64,000 nucleotides of DNA. Source: Caenorhabditis elegans. Lineage: Eukaryota; Nematoda; Chromadorea; Rhabditida; Rhabditidae. Positions within the stretch are counted from its first letter, which is position 1, and the number at the start of each line of letters is the position of its first letter. A program made the translations under genes and the position numbers. The stretch covers positions 3,968,001 to 4,032,000 of the forward strand of contig NC_003279.8 in the NCBI RefSeq assembly GCF_000002985.6. The letters are read 5' to 3'. Below the pieces are notes generated by a model that did no database searches, was not told the DNA's origin, and saw nothing but the letters and a program-made list of their open reading frames with translations. This document shows positions 51,901 to 64,000 of the stretch, one piece after another.

Positions 51901-54900
51901 AATTGATAATCACGTCATATCATATGGGGCACGGCTGAGAGGAAGCTATCAAAAACTGGTATTGAAAATGCAGAAATAGGTTCGTTCCATTTAAAAAGGT
52001 TTGCCGAAAATTTTGAAAAAAGACTATTAGTGTCCGGAAGTTGCCATTTGCTGAAAAACTTTTAACGGCAAACAACAACATTCAGGAACTACTCGATATT
52101 GTTAAAAAAATCAATTTTTTTTTCAAATGCTGGAACGAATATGTTGCTACAGTTCTATATCAGTTTTAGAATGAAAAAGTAGGATTATCATATTTTTAGG
52201 GCCTTTGCCGAACAACGCTGATATGGGGGTAGCTACTTTTTTTTCAAATAACTCTTACCTTTCTCAAGCAAGTGAAACATTTTATCACCATTTTAATGAT
52301 GGAATATATATAGGACAGTTTAATAATAGTGAAAGCAGCAGAAAGTTGACTGTTGTGCCGATGGACGGACGAGGCGTGGGACAATGGGAAAAATGTGAAC
52401 GGCAACGGGGTAGCCGAACAGATTGCGCCACGATAAAACCAATCGAAGCGGGATGGTTTCACTTCAACCACATATCAAACGAATCGATCAGTGCAGTATT
52501 TCAAAGTAGAGAGTTCACAACTGACTCAGCCTCAGTCAGTCAGTCAAATATTTTTTTTGGAGGGAATTTGAAACTGATGAATGATATCGATTAGGGTGAT
52601 CCTTCAGTGAAGATGGAGGACTAGAAGAAGAAGATGATGATGATGATGAAGGGGGCAAGATGCTTCGGCAAGAGAGCAGCGACGATCACGAGGCGGCAGA
52701 CGACAGCCGTCTTCCCGAGAGGGAGAGCAATCGACCGAAGTTTGTTGTCTCCGTGTGAGAAGAAACGAGACTCTCTCTCTAATCCTTTGCGTGTATATGT
52801 GTGTATGTATGCTTGTGATGTACAATCATCTAAGTACCCCGGCATGGACCATTACCATTCCAATTTGAATGGCACACACCAAAATGAGCTCATTTGGCAA
52901 CCCAGGAAGGCAACTAAAAATAGCTTGGACTACTGTAGTAGTGTCTTTTTTCCAAATTGATAGCCATGTATTTAGAATCACGGTTTTTGGTAATCTAGCT
53001 CTTTCAATTGAATTACTACTATAGTTTCTGATGAATTAACTCCAACTACTCCAACATGTTTTCTTGACACTTGATGCCTCAACGCGAAAAAATGCAAAAA
53101 ATGCATGCCACACATTCCAGCGAAAAGACACCTGTTCACATGGCCCACGACCTACCCGCCAATAAAAAGAAGACATTTCCACTCCTCCCTCCCATCTGTC
53201 TCTATCCCTTATTATCCATGAAACTTACCTCACTATCACAACTGTGAACACTGTATCGATGGCGTAAAAGTGACTCGACATCCTGTGATTGTCGATTCTC
53301 ACCACCAGACGACGTGGATGCACCTGATCGCACTGAGACACTACGGGCTGTCGATAGTGTTCCAACTGAGTAAGCCTCCGATACTCCAAGACCCAATGGC
53401 AACATTCCAGCTGTTAGATCACGGATTTTCTGAACCCATTTCACTTTTGTATGATGATTGTTGGCCTTCAAATCAATGCGATTATCGTTCGACGACACAG
53501 TTCCAACACGAAGACCGAATCGGCAAGTGTCGCCTTCGACGTGCTCCACAATTGACACTTCGCTTAGTGGAAGGGGCTTTCCTTTGATCACATATTTGAT
53601 ATTTTTCGGTGAAACTTCAATGCGTTTAGCGAAAACAATCGAAATATCGAATAAGAATACTTGACGCTCTTTTCCTCGTCCCTTAAAGTAGGCTCGTGGC
53701 TCCCAGAACGTCAAAGTGTCTTGAGTGACAAATGGTCCAAGCTCATCAACCTGAAAATATGAAAGTTCTGATTCAAATTAAGTCTGTTAAAAGGGTCGAG
53801 GGACCCATTTTTAGAAGAGGCTCGTCACTTTATGTTGCAAGGGACAAGCTCGGTAATGTTAGAAATTGTTTACTGTCAAGAGATAAGACCTGGGATTAAG
53901 CCTCTCTTAAAACAGATTCACTAATTATACCTAATTGAAAGTCCAAGCCCTACCTTGAAATCCTTCAAATCCAAACAGTTGTAATGAATGAGATCGTTCA
54001 CTTTTCTAGGCACACTGCACACCACTTCGTACGCCTCTTTGAGATCATTCGTCTTATCCGTACAACTTCTCATCAATTGCTCAATCAACAGACGATAGCG
54101 TGTTATTCTCTGAACAGGCTTTATCAAGAGACTCGCAATCTCGTTATTGATCTCCAATCCGTGTCGTTCTCGGATACCGGTGAAAAACGAAACGGCGTCG
54201 GGTGTCGCGATGACATGGTTCTTCTGCTCCTTGTTCACGCAATATTCCGTGTAGAGCTCATTGAGCAAATCAATCCAAACTATAAACGATGCACCAACAG
54301 CTTCTGGTTGATTCTCATACTTGATAAGCTCATGAAGAAGTTTGCTGAAAAATATAGGTTTATTTGTAAACTGAGAAGACCCTAACTTACTCATTATGAA
54401 ACTTGAAAATCTTCTCAATGTTTCCGAAAATTTCATATTTCAGCGGATTCAACGTCGGAATTGTTCCATTCTTCGCAGCTTGATCAAATTCCTTGACGTA
54501 TCTGAAAGTAATAATTTTTCCTATAAAAATTCGAACCCAAAAACGAACATGTTAACACATCTCTCGAGATCTTTGATATAATCCCGTTCGGATTGAATAA
54601 GCTCTCGCATTGGCTCAAGCATCTTTCGATTCTCCTCACGTCGTTCATTGATCTTCTTCTCATTGAATATGGCAGTATCCGAGTGTCGATCAAGTGAGAA
54701 TTCGTCTTTCGACGACTGCGTTGATCCATTTTCCCCTCTCAATACAACTTCACAGTCCCCAACACGTCGTGAGAATCGACTGAACTCATCTTTCACCTGG
54801 GAATGAAATGATTCATTAATTTTTTTTTTAATTTCATTAAATCTTCACGGAAAATTTCGAATAATTTCATCAATATTTATTTTTTGTTTCAAACTCGCAA

Positions 54901-57900
54901 TTTGGAAAAGAGAACGAGCATATTATCTAGAGATGCGAATTTCTGAATCGAACACGTTTTAAATGCAGAAATCGGTCAGTGTACATTTGCGTGCACCTTT
55001 AAGATGTACTTTAATTACCAAATGAGTTGAGAGCTACAGTAATCCTTGAAAATCGGTTGTTTCAAGAAATGATACCAAGTTTTCTGAAGAAAACTGCAAA
55101 ATTTCGCATTATCTGCTCATTAAATTTTTGTGAAAAATCAATTATCTAAACGGAAATTCCGGAAATTCTATTGATTATTTATTCAAAAATTTGGGCAAAA
55201 CCTTAGATCTAGAATCGGGTTTTTACAACTTAGAACACTGTTGAATGTCTTAACTTTCACAAAATTTAAATAAAAATAATTAAAAACAAGCTACAAACCT
55301 GCTCAATACACCTATCAATTTCGTCTCCGTGAACCCCTCGGCTCATAGTTTCATTTGTGCTCAGCATTAAGAACGTCTGAATATCCGTCTTCTTCTGCTT
55401 CACTTCAGATTTGAACTTTGCGAATTCATCGTCATCATCGGTTGACTCTCGACGACCCTTCTTCTCAAAATGCTTCAACTTTCGATTACCTTCGCCTTTC
55501 ATAAATTCCAAAAGTTCTTTCGCACTGGCTTCTATGAAAATGAAGGACTGACATCTGAAAATGAAATTTTTAATTTGTTTTTCCCCCGAGGAAGGTCAAA
55601 TTAAAAATTATCACGTAAATTTGTATAAATAAAATTTAGATAAACTAACCCTTCCAACAACAATTTTTTCTGCATCCATAGCTCGAGAATATTCGATTGT
55701 CGTTCTCGAATATTGTTCTTCATGTCAGCAATCTTCGTTTCATGTCGCTTCCTGGAACCGTAATTTCTCTCATTAAATGGTGTATCATAACCAGAGGAGA
55801 CGCGGAGGATCGTAAATGTGCGAAATGCAAGAAAATTTGGGTGATAAAGTATGGCTATTAAAATTTGGAAATTATGAAGAAGGGAAAATTGGATAGAACA
55901 AAAATGCCGTACTTTCTATATTAGTACTGCACCCCATTGTTATACTTTGTAAGCCTATATCTCAGTTGTCATTTGTTTTATACAAACATTATCAACTATC
56001 AAAATTCAGTTTCTGAAAAATGTCAACTTTTCAAAAAACATGGATTTTTTAAAGACATTTTTAGCACTGCTGAAGACTAAAAACCCCTACAATTTTTAAA
56101 TACAAGTAAGTGAGTCGTAGACATTTTTTTGGGCTGACTTCCAAAATTAGGAATTGCAAAAACTGACTAAATTCCGCATGATTGTAAATCAAAAATTTTT
56201 CGAATTTTGTGAAATTTTTTAAAATTCTACTACACCTCTAATAAGGACTGATTTTCCTTTAAAAATTTAAGGCTTACCGTTCACTTTGGTTCACCGTCGA
56301 TCTTCGAATATAACGTAGCAGAAAGTCACCGTTTCTCAGCGCATACGTACATCCTTTACCGAATCGTTCTTTATAGTCCATGTGCTTGCTGAGCAGATCT
56401 GCCACATAAGCTGCTCGATCGGCGTCGATCGAAGATGTACATCCTGCACACCAATCCGTAACCGTCGGAGAGTGATATTCAGACTCCAACTGATTGAGTA
56501 TTGGAAGCACTGCTGTCTCATAGGTCTTGTAGCATCCATGTGCGGATTTTAGTAACTTATTCCGATCTTCACAAAGATTCATGAGTCGACAGTATTTAGC
56601 TTGAATTGCTTCATTGTGGTAGACTACTTCATCTCGATTCGCCAGCCGATTTTCCATCAGCTCTCGAAATCTTATAACAAATGCGTCATACGGTTCCTTG
56701 AGCTTATGTTGAACTGCATCACGAAAAGCTCTCAACTCTTCTTGCTTTTGCACAGTATCATTATAGTCATTTGGAATGACTCCTAGCTGCGTGAGGGCTG
56801 ATAATTGATTATCAATAAGCTTACAAACACTATTGGATATCCTTCTGAGATCACCGACTTCCGAAGCTGCTTGCATTCTCATTGAAGTTTCATTCGCGTA
56901 CGTCATCACTCGGGATTCGGCAATTTCAAGTTCTCGAACATGCTCTCGTATTGCTTCGAGCACCACTCTATCCCGTTTGTCCCGAAGATCCGTCAACTTT
57001 TGACTATACAAAGCTTGCGATAGCTCTTTTGCAGATTTTTGAATGTCCGCGATCGCGTTGCGAACTTGTTGTTGGTTATCTTTATGGAATGGTAAAACCG
57101 AATCAGCCTTGTCGTAAAATGAGTCAGATTCTGCCATTTCTCGCATATCAACTTCCCAACTTTTGATCTGTTCCAACACTTCAAACTGATTCTGTTCGAA
57201 CATGGCAAACTTTGAGGCGATGTGTAGGAGAGTTCGTCGTGGAGACCATTCTGATGAGATCTGTGTGTTCTTGTCTTCTGAAATGATTTTTTTTGAAATA
57301 AATATTTTATTGTTCGACGACTAAGGATAACAGTTTTCGCTTTGGCAAAGTTTTGCAGTCTCTAACTTATCTTGCATAGCTAATATTCTCGCACTCAAAA
57401 TGACCAATTGAAAAATAATATACTTTAAAAAACGCTGAATATATTTTTCAAATACATACCAATATCTGAGATAAGCAGTTGAATGTGTGCAACACTAGCC
57501 GAGTAATCAACATCAAAAACCCGTGTAGCTCTCTGCATCATTTCGATCAGCGTCTTCCCTTCGTCTATTGTCATGGCGTATGCTTGAGCAGTCTCGTCAG
57601 TCTCCAACACAAATCGTTCCTTATTCTTATCACAAGTTGGAACCGTCAGATCTATCCTCCGATCCTTATACTTCTCGCCCATTTTTCCATACCAATCCGT
57701 CAACTCTTTATAGTGAGTGTGAAAAAGAACCGATTGCCGTAGCAGCAGCTCCCGAGAGTTCTCGATCTTCGTGAACTTCTCAATTTTTGCCGATAGATCC
57801 GTCATGAGACCGTGCATAGTGTCAACGTCGCAGATTTCTATAAAAATCAATTCTAAATAAAATTTCAATCCTATTAAACACTCACTACTGCCAGATTTAG

Positions 57901-60900
57901 TCACATCCTGATAGACTTGATGAAGCTTTTGCACGTTACCATAGGTATTCGCAGCAACCCGTTGAAAATTTGTGTGATTCCTCTGGAAGCTTCTCGCCTG
58001 ATTCACGTTTTCACCAATATGAATGTTACGTCGAAGATACGGTTCACCGTGTTGTTCGAGCCAATCGACGACTAACCTCACGTCGGTTTCAAACGCAATC
58101 ATTGCAAGCATATGATGGAGCAGAACCTAGAAATTGGGGAATTTATATAGTTGGCGTTTTATTGCAAATTCTCCTCAAATTTCACAATACTCCTCATTTT
58201 TTATATTAATTTATGAGCATTTTTTGGTTTTTCTTGGTTTTCGGGGACAAAACTCCAAAAAACAGACGCTTTGAACTTTCAACATTGTTCAAATGTTTTA
58301 ACGTTTAGTCAAAAATTTCAAGGCTCAAAAACAAATTAAAAATTTGGTTCTTTCACCAATTTCAATTTTTTGTTCAAAATAACTTTTTTTAACCCGTCCC
58401 TGATCTTTATACCTACCTGTCTTTCTTTCCACTTTTCCATCAACTGCTTATGTGCCCTTTGCAGTCTACTCGAATGCTCCCTAGCAACATTATCTTCAGC
58501 ATCAGCTTCTTTCAGAGCTCTTGTCACTTTTGACGCATCATCATAAGCTTGCGCATAAACCTCTTCAACTTGAGCCCAAAATGCGTCATGTTTTCGAATG
58601 GCTTCTTCCAACGACTCCTGATTGAAGAGCACATCGTTTGGATTTACTCCGGGTTGTGCAGTCCATCTGGGTACTTCTGCGAAATATCGTTGAGCTGACG
58701 TAAAGAATTCTTTGGCATTGTGCAAAACTGCACTCCGCCTCTCCATGAGTTCTTTGACTAGGTGCCATTCTTCGGCAAGTCGTGCCGCCACGTGATCGGT
58801 CTGAAAATTAGATTTGCAATTTTCCAAAAAACTATTTTTTTTAAGTGTTTTGGAATATAATCTTACAATCTGATTCCGGGCTCCAATAGTTCTCAAATGA
58901 TTTTCCTTGTCGAAAACTTGTTTCACAGACACTTCCATACCCTGTTTTAAAAAAACCAGAAATTGTCTATACATCACTTAAAACATACTCTCACAGCAAT
59001 CTGGAACTGCTCAAACTCCGCAGAGAGCCGAACGACATCGTTTGCACAACCACCAACATCACCCATACTACGTTCACAGGCTTTTTTGTACGGCCGAAGC
59101 GTCTCAATCATATGTTCTGCGTCACGTTCAAATTGTTTCTGCTGGTACACTTTTGAAAGTTCCATCTGTCGAACTTCCCAATTCTTGGCTACTTCGCCTC
59201 TGAAAAATTAGGGGTTTGTCAAATTGGCTGAATTAATATTTGGAAAAAAAGAAACTGAATTCATAGCCCGTGTGTGACTAGATAATTCGGCATATGTCAA
59301 TTTTCGAGAATACGAAAACTAAAAATATACTAAATATAACTGTAAAAAAATTATAGATTTTTTAAAATAAATTTTTAATGATTATTTTTTAAGTTTGCAA
59401 AAAAAATTAGAAAGGGCCAAATTATTTTTGAATTCTCGCGCAGATAAATTACCTATTTTTAAAATTTTTGATTTTTCATGTTGATTGGCTTTTCTTCAAA
59501 TTTTTTTGAAATCTTGAAAAAATCATAAAAATTTTCGAAAAATTATGTAATTTTTACTCCATCTTCAATGATTAATACTGAAAGTAGTTATTCAAAAATC
59601 AGGAAAATCATATTTGGGGTACTGTAGGTGGCAGTTTTCCAATGGCGACAAAATATACATTTTTGATTGCTTTTTTTCAGCTAAAATTTTTTTTTTTCAA
59701 GATTTATTTTTAATATTAGTTTTAATTTTGTTTTAACTTTTAAATTTTACACAGAAAAAAAACTTACTTGAGCAACCTGAGCGAATCGGTCAAATTTGAA
59801 ATATATGGGGTTGTCGCTTCAAGGTCCGGGTTTTTGACACCCTTCGACGGTTTTAATATTCGAGTTGCAATCTGCAAAGTTAACATGACTAAAAGAAAAT
59901 TAAGGAATTTTCACCTGCGGTCAGGTATTAAACATTCATAGAATTTTTAAATTATTTTCAAATTTTTGAATATAATTAAAAAGAAAACAAAAACTCACTT
60001 TATTCCCTTCTGTCTCAATTCCTTCCACCGGAACATTAAATATACTATTCTTTGCGTGTTGGCTCTTTTTCAGCGCAGCGTTGGCAGTTGTCACATCGAC
60101 AGGCTGCTCGCCTTCGCAAATTTCTCGACGTACAGACTCGAGCTTTTCCATAATTTCAGTGATATTCCAGATCCATTTCTCGAGATCCAACCTGAGCTCA
60201 AGCCATTCATCATGATCATATGGATAGCTTCCGCCGACGGTTTTCGGTAAATGTGACGAGTCGATTATTTTGATAAGCGATTCGAATGAGATCATTTCAA
60301 CTTCAAAATCCCACGTTCCAAGGGACATTTGTGCTTTTTGTTTCTCCCAGAATTTTTCGGGCTTGATGATGAACACTTGTACTGTTGATGAGCTTTCAAT
60401 ACTCTGAAAATTAACATTTGATATAGTTGGAAAGTTGTTTTAAAAATTGTGCTCCTAGTGTTAAACTTTCCAAAAATCAGGAAAAATTTTCAAACAAATT
60501 TACAGTAAAAAAGCTATGAAAATTCAATTTTCACATACAATATTTTTGGAAGTCGACAGAAAAAAAATTTCTATGGTTGAAAAAAATTATATTTGTGTTC
60601 CAAAATATTTTTAAAATTTGGCAACGTACACAAACCGTGACTAAAAATTTTGAAAATTTTGAATAATTTTAGAGGGTTTTAGTCTAAGTTTTTAAAGGAT
60701 ATTCCGCTATTTTTGGCTGTTATAAGTGTATATAGTTTTTTGTTGTTTTTGTAGGAATCCATATTTTTTAAACGAAAAAAAAACCATACACTGAGAGCTT
60801 TCAGAATGTGTCGAACATTGGTCCATGTTTGTTTTCCACGCATATCAATTACCACAAGGAATCCCTTTTCGCGTGCCATCTTCCTGCAAATTCAATTTTT

Positions 60901-63627
60901 TGTTTGGTTTTTTTGAAATTTGTGTTTTGTGGGCTTAGGCTAGGCTTATTGTTAAGTAATTGAATTGAAAAATGGAAATAAATTTTTTGAAATATCTTTT
61001 TATAAATTTTGTTTTTTCACAGTGTGGTTGTTCCATTTCAGTCAAATAAAAAACTTACGAAGTAACTTCAAATAAATACAGAAAGACATTGCGTAAATTA
61101 TCCTGATTGACAGGTTGCTCTCGTGATGGACATACGATAACTGCTTGTCCGGCTCTACATCGTCCTCCAGGAAGTACTGCAATGCCGTCACGAAGAACAT
61201 GCAGAATGTCTTCTGCTTTCATCGTCATCTGGAATTTTTTCGAATTGTTTAAAATCAAAAGTTTTCATAGAGTTTTTGAGATTATTTTTGAAAGTTCAAA
61301 ATGTCCGGGAACATGAAACCAAAATCTTAGAAAACCAAAAAAAGCTCGCAGTGGCTCCAAAAAATATCAGTGTTTGTCGTAAAAGAAGGACCATTCGAAA
61401 TTCAATTCACCACCAGAGGAAACGGGTGAGATAGAGGGAGAGAGCGTTGAGACGCAGGCAACACAACACCGAAGAGTGGAATAGGGGGGGAGTCGAGTGG
61501 AACGAAAAGGGGCTGGTCACATTGCACTGCAGTTTATCACCAAGTTCAATCTGCTAATCGACTTTTTCGTGTATTGGGACGGACGGACGGAATGGTTAGT
61601 GCGCTGTTCGCGGCCCCCGGCAATGGAAAATGACTGTTGATTTGGAGGAAAAGCAGAGAGTCAGAGATAACAGTTCTGCGATCACTAACTCGATTTTTAG
61701 GGCTAGCTTCTTGTCTAATTTTGGACCAAAAATTGGGCAAAACTTATACTTGGTTAGGGTGCGCCCAACTTTTCTTGTGTGGTTTTAAACTTGGGTTAGA
61801 GTTTGTCAAAAGTTGGATCAAGTTTGGGCTGGATTTGGGCGCAGTCTAAATCAATCTAAGCTTTGCCAACTTCTGGGCAAGAAGCGGGCACCAAATTTTG
61901 AAATTTTCGAATTCTAAATGGTGAAGTCGCAGGGGGCGAATTTTCGCTGAACTTGCACTAAAACTTGGAATAAAAAAGAAAATGTCAAACGGAAATCTAG
62001 GTTTTATAAAATTTTTTTATTTTTTGTATTTTTTCATTTTTGTATGGCCAATACTGAAAGAAAAATTTGAAATCATTCACTGTACATTACTTTTTTTAAA
62101 TTTTATGAAACTGTAAAATAGAGATAACAAACTAGAATCATTGATTTTAAATTAAAATAATCAGTACAATGTACTCAAAAACTACCTATAAAAGTTTGGC
62201 TCTTTTTGTTTATTTTGTGAAAAAATTGGGCAGAAAAATTTGTATTTGAAAGAAAAAAGACTGAGAGAACTTTTTGTAAAAGCTCAACCAGAGTATTTTG
62301 AAGTTGACTAGTTTACTTGCAAGGCAAACCAACACGAAAAAAAACGAAAAAGGAAGAAAGAAAACCCGGCACACAAGAGATTTTCTTTCATTTTTTCTTT
62401 CTTTTTCCTCCAATTTTTTGCACTACAACAATTCTCAATGTCTTCCCCGATTGCCATAAACTGCCGTCATTACACACACACACTATTCGGATTTTTTTGT
62501 TGGTATTCGTTCTCTCTCACATTTTCCTCGCTTCTCGAGGTCATAATCCTGTCTCGAACAACAACATACTAGTAGTAAGATTGGTGCTAATCGAGAAGGC
62601 ACTCTTTGAGAGTACCATCTGTTTCAAGGATTGAGGGAAGAGCTTGATAAGCTCCCACTATTTCGTTTCTTTTCTCACACAACTTTACACAACCGGTCAC
62701 TATTATCGTGCTATCTGCGTCTCTCCATCTCATGATCTATCCGGAAATAATGGGTGAGAAGAAGCAGGAGCACCGGGAGAGCACCGAATTTCGGAATGAG
62801 TGACACAAAACAATTGACTCATAACATATTTCAAAAACGTGATGAACTCATTTTACACTTTTCAACAATTGTCTGGGAAGGTTTGTAATCGTAATACATC
62901 AATTATTATGATTTATTTTTCTTTAGTTTGGACCTAATCAAGATTTATAGTCGTGAAAAAGAGTAGAGATCTCGGAAATTTTTTTTTTCAATTTTGGCAA
63001 AACTTTAAAGTTATATTAAATTTTTTAGTTGCTGTTTTGGTGTTAATTTTTTCTACTACTCATAGGCGAAATTTAACGATTTTTGTATCAAAATACGGTA
63101 CCCGGTCTTGACACGATAAAATTTTATTTGAAGAATACTGTAATCTCTAGCATTTGGTTTTTGCGGAATTTTCATCAATTTTCATTGTTATTTATAAAAA
63201 AATTTTTCATCGGAACAATTTTACAACAAAAAAACTGTTAAACACATAAATTTAAACAAATATAGAGAAAAAAATCAATAATCAACTAAACTACAGTAAT
63301 CTTTAAAGGCTCATCAAAAATTTGTAGTATCGAGACCGAATACCGTATTTTTATTGCAAATATCGCAAAACTTTGCGTCTGGGCAATATTAACAAAACAA
63401 AATTAAATTATTTGAAATTTAAAAATTTGATGAAAAAGACATTTCTCGGAACATTCGAAAAACAAAAACGTATTCTTTTCTCTATCAAATCGTACAGTTT
63501 GCACTCGTTTTCCGCATTAATCGCTTCAATGGATTACGGCGCCGGCATCTCTGCCTCTTTTTTCACAAGTTGCCGCTGCCGCCACCATGAAACTGAAAAA
63601 ACTCACTTTTCCATCATAATCGCCCAT
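31348..63627 (-). CDS. unc-73: Trio/Kalirin-type Rho/Rac guanine exchange factor, long model 2488 aa
   Basis: Dual GEF acting on Rac- and Rho-type GTPases in axon guidance and cell migration. Minus-strand exons: 63607-63627, 61059-61228, 60790-60883, 59999-60403, 59768-59871, 58989-59199, 58867-58941, 58417-58800, 57886-58126, 57460-57837, 56278-57277, 55650-55751, 55299-55554, 54549-54796, 54391-54501, 53954-54344, 53229-53750, 48885-48971, 47941-48043, 42774-42852, 36481-36604, 35270-36088, 34892-35149, 34597-34832, 34343-34508, 33431-33502, 32676-32803, 32337-32542, 31956-32017, 31776-31908, 31587-31691, 31348-31523. All junctions keep phase (7467 nt). Domains: Sec14 (about 15-200), spectrin-like repeats (230-1130), DH1 (1200-1395, LLIKPVQRITRYRLL), PH1 (1400-1530), SH3 (1575-1635), DH2 (1808-1975, LLIKPVQRIMKYQLL), PH2 (1990-2130), SH3-like (2200-2260), Ig (CDAGAYSVIAKNSFG), FnIII. 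It lacks the kinase domain of vertebrate Trio. Confidence 0.93.
33503..34330. other. unc-73 intron with GA/CT microsatellite
   Basis: Between the alternative last exon and the SH3-like exon. Contains a (GA)n run at about 33953-33985 and purine-rich plus-strand DNA; likely 3' UTR of the short transcripts. Confidence 0.5.
34331..34508 (-). CDS. unc-73: unc-73 alternative last exon (2198-aa form)
   Basis: If the exon after PH2 is not spliced at the weak donor GTTGGA (34342), translation runs four codons further to TGA at 34331-34333. The protein then ends in a Ser/Lys/Pro-rich tail (SKSSLFSFGKKPAKSPTSPP..) without SH3-like, Ig and FnIII modules. With the upstream exons this totals 2198 aa. A separate poly(A) site would be needed in 33.6-34.3 kb; AATAAA occurs on the minus strand near 33630. 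Confidence 0.7.
39590..40075. repeat. Foldback copy of the dispersed repeat
   Basis: The minus-oriented sequence around 39680-39720 and the plus-oriented sequence around 39945-40045 both read GAAAAGTTTTATTATGAT and continue in parallel, making an imperfect inverted repeat; the right half matches the copy at 24165-24365. Confidence 0.6.
40146..40189 (-). CDS. unc-73: unc-73 internal first exon (MPCANLMPRC)
   Basis: ATG at 40189 opens MPCANLMPRCKQEF and ends in phase 2 at a GTATGT donor, exactly matching the phase of the exon at 36604. This gives an isoform with DH2-PH2 only, without the first SH3. The region upstream (40.2-41.2 kb) would contain its promoter. Confidence 0.72.
43005..43127. 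repeat. Palindromic MITE (GGGTCTCG family)
   Basis: AAATGGGTCTCGCA at about 43011 is mirrored by TGCGAGACCCATT at about 43112. Matches a common worm foldback family recognised by its GGGTCTCG termini. Confidence 0.65.
43371..43602 (-). CDS. unc-73: unc-73 internal first exon (MSMILSRMMRR)
   Basis: ATG at 43602 opens a basic, Ser-rich N-terminus of 77 codons (MSMILSRMMRRSQTVEG ...) ending in phase 1 at a GTAGAA donor, matching the exon at 42852. It yields an isoform with DH2-PH2 but no SH3. The N-terminal basic stretch could bind membranes (inference). Confidence 0.75.
48044..48884. other. unc-73 intron with small hairpin
   Basis: The intron between the two SH3 exons. TCTCGCAGCGCTCGTAC at about 48667 and GTACGATTGCTGCGAGA at about 48710 form an imperfect 17-bp stem. 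Confidence 0.55.
49324..49473 (-). CDS. unc-73: unc-73 internal first exon (MLTYSKSWRS)
   Basis: A TTCTTGCAG acceptor stands one base before the ATG at 49473, suggesting trans-splicing. The 50 codons end in phase 0 at GTGAGA and join the SH3 exon at 48971. The upstream exon 53229-53750 ends in phase 0 and would put this exon out of frame (stop after 16 codons), so it works only as a start exon. The isoform carries SH3-DH2-PH2. Confidence 0.7.
51410..51600. repeat. Dispersed repeat, copy 3
   Basis: GAAAAGTTTTTATTCTGATA ... GGTTTTTAATATTTCCCCAC, related to copies at 24165-24365 and 39590-40075. Confidence 0.55.
61229..63606. other. 2.4-kb first intron of unc-73
   Basis: AT-rich; contains a foldback repeat at about 63075-63350 and a TTGGGC/TTGGTT-rich stretch around 61720-61870. 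No coding exon is supported. Confidence 0.5.
63075..63350. repeat. Foldback repeat with AAAATACGGTA termini
   Basis: AAAATACGGTACCCGGTCTT at the left is mirrored by a right end that reads AAAATACGGTATTCGGTCTC on the opposite strand. This is a known-looking worm palindromic family with a GGTCTCGA core. Confidence 0.65.
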
Positions 63628-64000
63628 AACTGATGGAGGAATTTTATGCGAATTTGACGACTCTTCTTGAATTCAAAATAATCATGTGCTTCTGAATGTC
63701 TGTGTGTGTATTGTGACGATCAGATGAGAACCCGTTTATCTGAAAAAATGACAGTTTTCAAAGAATTTTAAATTTCTTTCAAAAAAAGAGATTTGAGAAA
63801 ATAAAATAGAGTGCGTATTGAAAAGAGAGAAAAAGTTGATTTTCGATTTAAATTTTCTGATGAAATATTGCTCGAAAATCATGGAAAATCACACTAAATA
63901 AGATTTTAAAAATCAAAGAAAAAATCGAGACAAAATTATTAATTATTATGGAAAAAACAAAATTTTCCAGAACATTTAAAAATAAGTGCATTACAATTTT
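63628..64000. promoter_or_regulatory. unc-73: 5' flank of unc-73
   Basis: Upstream of the first ATG. On the minus strand a TTTTTTCAG acceptor ends near 63742, about 115 nt before the ATG, and may be a trans-splice or 5' UTR splice site. Beyond it the DNA is AT-rich; no further exon is recognised before the window ends. Confidence 0.4.

Larger units (their letters stand above)
48972..53228. other. 4.3-kb unc-73 intron
   Basis: Carries the first exon 49324-49473 and its putative promoter, a dispersed repeat copy (about 51410-51600), GA microsatellites (50070-50090, 51630-51645) and purine-rich plus-strand DNA. The plus-strand open frame at 52205-52594 lacks splice context and is not called. 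Confidence 0.5.

Noticed and set aside
52205..52594. 129-codon plus-strand frame in an unc-73 intron
   Set aside because: No splice signals, no recognisable domain and repeat-like composition; likely chance.

Overview
The window is nuclear DNA of a Caenorhabditis nematode, almost certainly C. elegans chromosome I. The base composition is AT-rich, with short introns ending in TTTTCAG, trans-splice-like acceptors just upstream of starts, and worm repeat families (Helitrons with TCATTA...CTGG ends, palindromic MITEs). Three genes are recognisable as worm loci: alanyl-tRNA synthetase (aars-2), a calponin (cpn-3) and the Trio-type Rho GEF unc-73. Gene models below were built by hand from splice signals and codon phase; exon lengths sum to whole codons unless stated.

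Left end (1-5.7 kb): two complete protein tyrosine phosphatase (PTP) genes of one family, plus a perfect inverted duplication. Bases 1-1279 and 2162-3440 are reverse complements around an 882-bp spacer. The left arm holds the 3' two thirds of a complete minus-strand PTP gene; the right arm is a 5'-truncated copy. A second intact PTP follows at 4162-5703.

Middle left (6-14 kb): a four-TM MARVEL-type membrane protein gene (minus strand), then a minus-strand F-box gene with a coiled-coil tail. Its first intron is filled by a 1.4-kb Helitron carrying three tandem arrays, and an in-frame stop lies just before a good donor and a phase-matched further exon.

Centre (15-31 kb): aars-2 and cpn-3 (plus strand), then 7 kb without a supportable gene (13-copy alternating satellite, a 248-bp Helitron), then an orphan Q/P/S/T-rich protein gene. 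Next come a third Helitron with a 17-G tract and a non-autonomous hAT element with an 8-bp target duplication and a smaller palindromic element nested inside.

Right half (31.3-63.6 kb): one large minus-strand gene, unc-73. The coding exons run from MGDYDGK at 63.6 kb to a fibronectin III C-terminus at 31.35 kb (Sec14, spectrin repeats, DH1-PH1, SH3, DH2-PH2, SH3-like, Ig, FnIII). My longest model is 2488 aa; a shorter 3' end gives 2198 aa. Three internal first exons, each matched in phase to its downstream exon, allow isoforms carrying only the second GEF module. The long introns contain palindromic MITEs, purine-rich tracts and dispersed repeats.

The genes are not an operon or a single pathway. 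I found no CRISPR array, rRNA or convincing tRNA. The most unusual structures are the perfect inverted PTP duplication, the stop-interrupted F-box/coiled-coil gene with its Helitron-filled intron, and the phase-partitioned modular architecture of unc-73.
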